This document shows positions 4,476-6,579 of a DNA stretch of 6,579 bases, one piece after another. Where the stretch lies: assembly GCA_946886975.1 (NCBI GenBank), contig CAMPJV010000147.1:1-6579 (forward strand). The letters are read 5' to 3'. The notes under the pieces are model-generated. The model had not been told where the DNA came from. It saw nothing but the letters and a program-made list of their open reading frames with translations, and did no database searches. Position numbers and translations under genes: made by a program. The stretch is from an uncultured Taibaiella sp. Its GTDB lineage: Bacteria > Bacteroidota > Bacteroidia > Chitinophagales > Chitinophagaceae. Positions within the stretch are counted from its first letter, which is position 1, and each line of letters begins with the position of its first letter.

Positions 4476-5042
4476 ATGCCATTATTGAGATTTAGAGTGT
4501 ACTGGGAAGAAGATGACCAGGTATATAGAGATATTGAGATACAATCAGGCCAGAGCTTTTTAGACCTGCACCAGGCAATCAACAAGGCATATGAGTTCGA
4601 TGGAAAGCATTCCGCTTCCTTTTTTGAGAGCAATGACCGTTGGCACAGAGCCAGGGAGATAAACAGCGAGGTACTTGTGAACAAAAAGGACGCTCCTGCC
4701 CTGTCCATGACAAAAACGCCTGTTTCTGCGCTGGTGGCTAAGCCAGACCAGAAGTTTGTGTATGAATATGACCCTGCAAAGCGCTGGACCTTCCTGGTGG
4801 AGCTTATTGGCGTGGCCAAGGAAGAAGACCCCAAGCGTACTTACCCATTCGTGCTGCGAAAGGAAGGAATAGGCCCGGCGCAATATGGCGTAAAGGGCGT
4901 GGCTCAGGATAAACTTATGGAGATTGAGGAGAAGTATGACCTGGGTGCTGATGAAATGGCAGAGGGCTTTAGCAGTGAAGGCGAGGATGGAGCAGAGGCG
5001 CCGGCTGAGGATTTTGGTGGTGGGGATAGCTATGAAGAGTAG
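4476..5042 (+). CDS. pRiA4b ORF-3-like family protein (IS1096 TnpR-like fold)
   Basis: A 188-residue protein with no signal peptide or membrane segment, so cytoplasmic. The N-terminal part fits the PRiA4_ORF3 family: a strand ending YRDIEIQSGQSF, then LDLHQAINKAYEFDGKHSASFF (residues 29-50), with the family's LH..I....F...H...F pattern, and later FVYEYDPAKRWTFLVELI (94-111) where family members have Y.YD.GD.W. The GD pair is replaced by PAK, so this is a divergent member. The C-terminal ~35 residues form an acidic, Gly/Glu/Asp-rich tail (EGEDGAEAPAEDFGGGDSYEE region) that is probably disordered. The biochemical role of the family is unknown; the name comes from a plasmid gene and from a passenger of an insertion sequence, but no transposase or terminal repeats are visible here. 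The stop codon overlaps an ATG (5032) in the frame of miaA, suggesting an old translationally coupled pair. Confidence 0.85.
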   Translation: MPLLRFRVYWEEDDQVYRDIEIQSGQSFLDLHQAINKAYEFDGKHSASFFESNDRWHRAREINSEVLVNKKDAPALSMTKTPVSALVAKPDQKFVYEYDPAKRWTFLVELIGVAKEEDPKRTYPFVLRKEGIGPAQYGVKGVAQDKLMEIEEKYDLGADEMAEGFSSEGEDGAEAPAEDFGGGDSYEE

Positions 5043-5050
5043 CCCTGTTT

Positions 5051-5080
5051 AAATCCCAGATTTCAAATTCCAAATTCCAG
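5051..5080. repeat. AT-rich repeat-like insert before miaA
   Basis: AAATC and GATTT (5051-5055 and 5059-5063) form a short inverted repeat, followed by two exact tandem CAAATTC units (5064-5070, 5071-5077). This low-complexity stretch differs from the flanking coding DNA and lies between an in-frame ATG at 5032 and the body of miaA. It resembles short intergenic repeats of Bacteroidota; that resemblance is from memory. Confidence 0.5.
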
Positions 5081-5100
5081 ACATCGCGAGCAGTAAGTTA

Positions 5101-6000
5101 ATTAGAAAACCTCTTGTATATATAATCGCTGGGCCTACTGCAGTGGGGAAGACGGCTGTGGCTATTGAGCTGGCGAAGAGGCTGAATACTTCTATCATCT
5201 CGGCGGACAGCAGGCAGTGCTATAGGGAGATGAGCATCGGGACGGCAAAGCCCAGTGCGGAGGAATTGGCGGAGGTGAAGCACTATTTTGTTGATGAATT
5301 TCCTGTAACGAGAAATGTGACGGCAGCTGACTTTGAGCAACTTGGGCTGAAGTACCTGGAGACTATTTTTCAAACAAGTGATGCTGCTGTGGTGTGCGGA
5401 GGTACAGGACTGTACATTAAAGCTCTTACAGAAGGGCTGGATGAGATGCCTGCGGTGGATGATGCGATTGAGGGGGAGGTGAATAAGCGTTTTGACGAGG
5501 AGGGTTTGGCCTGGCTGCAGGAAGCTGTGAAGGCGGAAGACCCTGAGTTTGCAGCATCAGGAGAGATGCAGAACCCAGCGAGGTTACTTAGGGCATTGGT
5601 GTTTGTCAGGTCCATAGGCGAGAGCATTACTAAATACCGGAGCGGTCAACGAAAGGAGCGAAGTTTTGATGTGGTGAAGGTGGGACTGGAACTGCCAAGG
5701 GAGGTGCTATACCAGCGGATAGACAAAAGGGTGGACGAGATGATGGAAAAGGGACAGGAGGCGGAAGCAAGAGGACTTTACCCTTATAAAGAACTAAAGA
5801 ATCTGCGGACCGTGGGCTATTCAGAGCTCTTTGACTACTTCGATGGTAAGTGGAGCCTGGCGGAGGCGGTGAGTAAAATAAAGCAGCATACGAGGAACTA
5901 CGCAAAGCGACAGCTTACGTGGTTTAAGAAGGATAAGGAAATGCATTGGCTGGAGGCGGACAGCGAAAATGTGGTGGATTGGATACTTAGCCTGAAATAA
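5101..6000 (+). CDS. miaA: tRNA dimethylallyltransferase (MiaA), start codon non-canonical or disturbed
   Basis: This cytoplasmic enzyme transfers the dimethylallyl group of DMAPP to N6 of adenosine 37 in tRNAs that read codons beginning with U. Motifs, numbered from 5101: P-loop GPTAVGKT (11-18), ISADSRQCY (33-41) with the conserved aspartate, GGTGLYIKAL (100-109), NPARLLRAL (158-166), TVGYSELFDYF (237-247) and TRNYAKRQLTWF (264-275). At 299 residues the protein is of normal length. The start is a problem: the first ATG/GTG/TTG in frame after the stop at 5050 is a GTG at 5143, which lies inside the P-loop and would remove GPTA. I place the start at the ATT of 5101 (RKPLVYIIAGPTAVGKT), which gives the usual N-terminus; this is inference. 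An in-frame ATG at 5032, overlapping the upstream gene, is cut off by TAA at 5050. The gene is probably co-transcribed with 4476-5042. Confidence 0.94.
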   Translation: MRKPLVYIIAGPTAVGKTAVAIELAKRLNTSIISADSRQCYREMSIGTAKPSAEELAEVKHYFVDEFPVTRNVTAADFEQLGLKYLETIFQTSDAAVVCGGTGLYIKALTEGLDEMPAVDDAIEGEVNKRFDEEGLAWLQEAVKAEDPEFAASGEMQNPARLLRALVFVRSIGESITKYRSGQRKERSFDVVKVGLELPREVLYQRIDKRVDEMMEKGQEAEARGLYPYKELKNLRTVGYSELFDYFDGKWSLAEAVSKIKQHTRNYAKRQLTWFKKDKEMHWLEADSENVVDWILSLK

Positions 6001-6030
6001 TAAGTCCCGCCGGAGGGCAGGACTTTATTA
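5998..6030. terminator. Terminator between miaA and the small Cys-rich protein gene
   Basis: AAGTCCCGCC (6002-6011) pairs with GGCAGGACTT (6016-6025) with one mismatch and a GGAG loop, and outer TAAT/ATTA bases (5998-6001, 6027-6030) extend the stem past a bulged T. It begins at the miaA stop codon and lies 20 bases beyond the end of the converging gene, so it can act in both directions. Confidence 0.72.
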
Positions 6031-6050
6031 TAAATAAATTCGTTGAACGA

Positions 6051-6245
6051 CTAGCTTTTTGGAGCTGCTGGCTTAGTGTCTTCTTTCTTAGCGTGGTCTT
6101 TAGCACAGTCTTTCTTGTCACCTTTCTTGCAACAAGCTTTCTTTTCGCTCTTCTTGCAGCAGGCTTTCTCACCTTTACCGCCATCGCAGGCGAATGATGC
6201 GCCAGCTATCATTAAAGCGCCAATAAGTAAAGTCAGTTTTTTCAT
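6051..6245 (-). CDS. Small secreted Cys/Lys-rich protein with 9-residue repeat
   Basis: A 64-residue protein. Residues 1-19 are a clear signal peptide (MKKLTLLIGALMIAGASFA) with a type I cleavage site after ASFA. The mature part of 45 residues is hydrophilic and very rich in Lys, with six cysteines at 20, 29, 30, 38, 39 and 47, so that a cysteine recurs every 9 residues; the two ACCKK motifs are copies. This layout suggests thiol-based metal binding in the periplasm, but the function is not established. The end is KPAAPKS. An overlapping frame on the same strand encodes an Arg-rich sequence and is rejected because this frame has a signal peptide and ordered repeats. It follows psd on the same strand after 33 bases and may share its transcript. 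Similar small proteins occur in Bacteroidota (from memory); no name is known to me. Confidence 0.85.
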   Translation of the reverse strand: MKKLTLLIGALMIAGASFACDGGKGEKACCKKSEKKACCKKGDKKDCAKDHAKKEDTKPAAPKS

Positions 6246-6265
6246 TGTATAAGTTTTAAGAGTAC

Positions 6266-6273
6266 TAAAGATA
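6266..6273 (-). promoter_or_regulatory. Weak -7-like element before the Cys-rich protein gene
   Basis: The minus strand reads TATCTTTA, a 7 of 8 match to TAnnTTTG, 20 bases upstream of the ATG at 6245. No -33 element at normal spacing is seen (TTTG is only 11 bases upstream). It may allow expression separate from psd, but the evidence is thin. Confidence 0.22.
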
Positions 6274-6278
6274 CGAAT

Positions 6279-6578
6279 TTATGGCAAATGAGCGAGTACA
6301 GTCATGCCGCCCTGCACAATATCGCCAATTTTAACATCTACCTTGGTCCCGAGGGGGAAAAATACGTCTACCCTTGAGCCGAAACGGATAAACCCGAACT
6401 CTTCATTCTGCTTTACGGGATCCCCTTCTTTAACATAGAAACAGATGCGCCTCGCCAACGCACCGGCGATCTGACGCATAAGCAACTCCATTTTCTCGTT
6501 GGCTATGACCAATGTGGTACGCTCATTCTCCGTGGAAGACTTGGGGTGCCAGGCCACGAGGTATTTCCCCGGGTGGTA
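6279..6578 (-). CDS. psd: Phosphatidylserine decarboxylase, 3' part
   Basis: This is the C-terminal 99 residues of an inner-membrane enzyme that decarboxylates phosphatidylserine to phosphatidylethanolamine; the gene runs off the right edge. The fragment starts YHPGKYLVAWHPKSS and contains STENERTT, the family's conserved ENER block, then EFGFIRFGSRVDVFFP, in which the Gly-Ser pair (Ser codon at 6375-6377) is the expected self-cleavage site that creates the pyruvoyl prosthetic group. The FGSR form and the short spacing after it fit the compact Psd type, unlike the LGST form of E. coli. The end GGMTVLAHLP is typical of the small alpha-chain region. The GTG at 6557 is internal to the gene, not a start. 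All residues expected in this portion are present. Confidence 0.94.
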   Translation of the reverse strand, partial: YHPGKYLVAWHPKSSTENERTTLVIANEKMELLMRQIAGALARRICFYVKEGDPVKQNEEFGFIRFGSRVDVFFPLGTKVDVKIGDIVQGGMTVLAHLP

Positions 6579-6579
6579 C

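Noticed and set aside
5143..6000. miaA starting at the GTG of 5143
   Set aside because: It would begin inside the P-loop GPTAVGKT and remove four conserved residues; the homology clearly continues upstream to about 5101.
5987..6184. Arg/Lys-rich open frame on the minus strand overlapping the Cys-rich gene
   Set aside because: It is another frame of the same repeats; the 6051-6245 frame has a signal peptide and ordered Cys motifs, and the Arg-rich one runs through the terminator.
6186..6245. Lipoprotein signal in the Cys-rich protein
   Set aside because: A Cys follows the hydrophobic stretch, but ASFAC does not fit the lipobox (Phe at -2 and no Leu-type residue at -3); a type I site after ASFA fits better.

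Overview
The window looks like a chromosomal segment of a Bacteroidota bacterium, probably in or near the Chitinophagales/Cytophagales. The reasons are a gliding-motility/type IX secretion C-terminal domain at the left edge, promoters of the Bacteroidota -33/-7 type (best example TTTTG, 19 bp, TACCTTTG in front of rpmI), almost no Shine-Dalgarno sequences, and short repeats typical of these genomes between genes. The genus cannot be fixed from the sequence.

Layout, left to right. Positions 2-271 hold the C-terminal sorting domain of a large secreted protein, closed by a strong terminator. Positions 464-1160 hold two solitary genes for small single-span membrane proteins (541-732 and 918-1106). 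They are clearly paralogous, and each has its own candidate promoter and terminator. Positions 1170-2524 (minus strand) form a two-gene unit: a MacB/LolD-type ABC ATPase followed by a PduO-type cobalamin adenosyltransferase. Divergent from it is ispE (2567-3397), which converges on rplT through a shared bidirectional hairpin. rplT and rpmI (3453-4070, minus) form a ribosomal protein operon with a textbook promoter but without infC next to it. A 405-base gene-free stretch follows (4071-4475); it holds the rpmI promoter and an unusual 11-bp-periodic repeat region. Then come a pRiA4b ORF-3-like protein gene (4476-5042) and miaA (to 6000), whose start has been disturbed. The right end (minus strand) has a small secreted, cysteine-rich, lysine-rich protein gene and the 3' part of psd.

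Most of the window is housekeeping: isoprenoid precursor synthesis (ispE), use of the resulting dimethylallyl diphosphate in tRNA modification (miaA), cofactor B12 adenosylation, phosphatidylethanolamine synthesis (psd) and two large-subunit ribosomal proteins. No complete novel defence or mobile system is visible. The points most worth a second look are: miaA has no canonical start codon upstream of its P-loop, while an in-frame ATG overlapping the previous gene is cut off by a stop and a repeat-like insert; the paralogous pair of tiny membrane proteins with matching promoter architecture; the 11-bp-periodic array; the ABC ATPase tail that reads into repeat-like DNA; and the strict 9-residue cysteine spacing of the small secreted protein.
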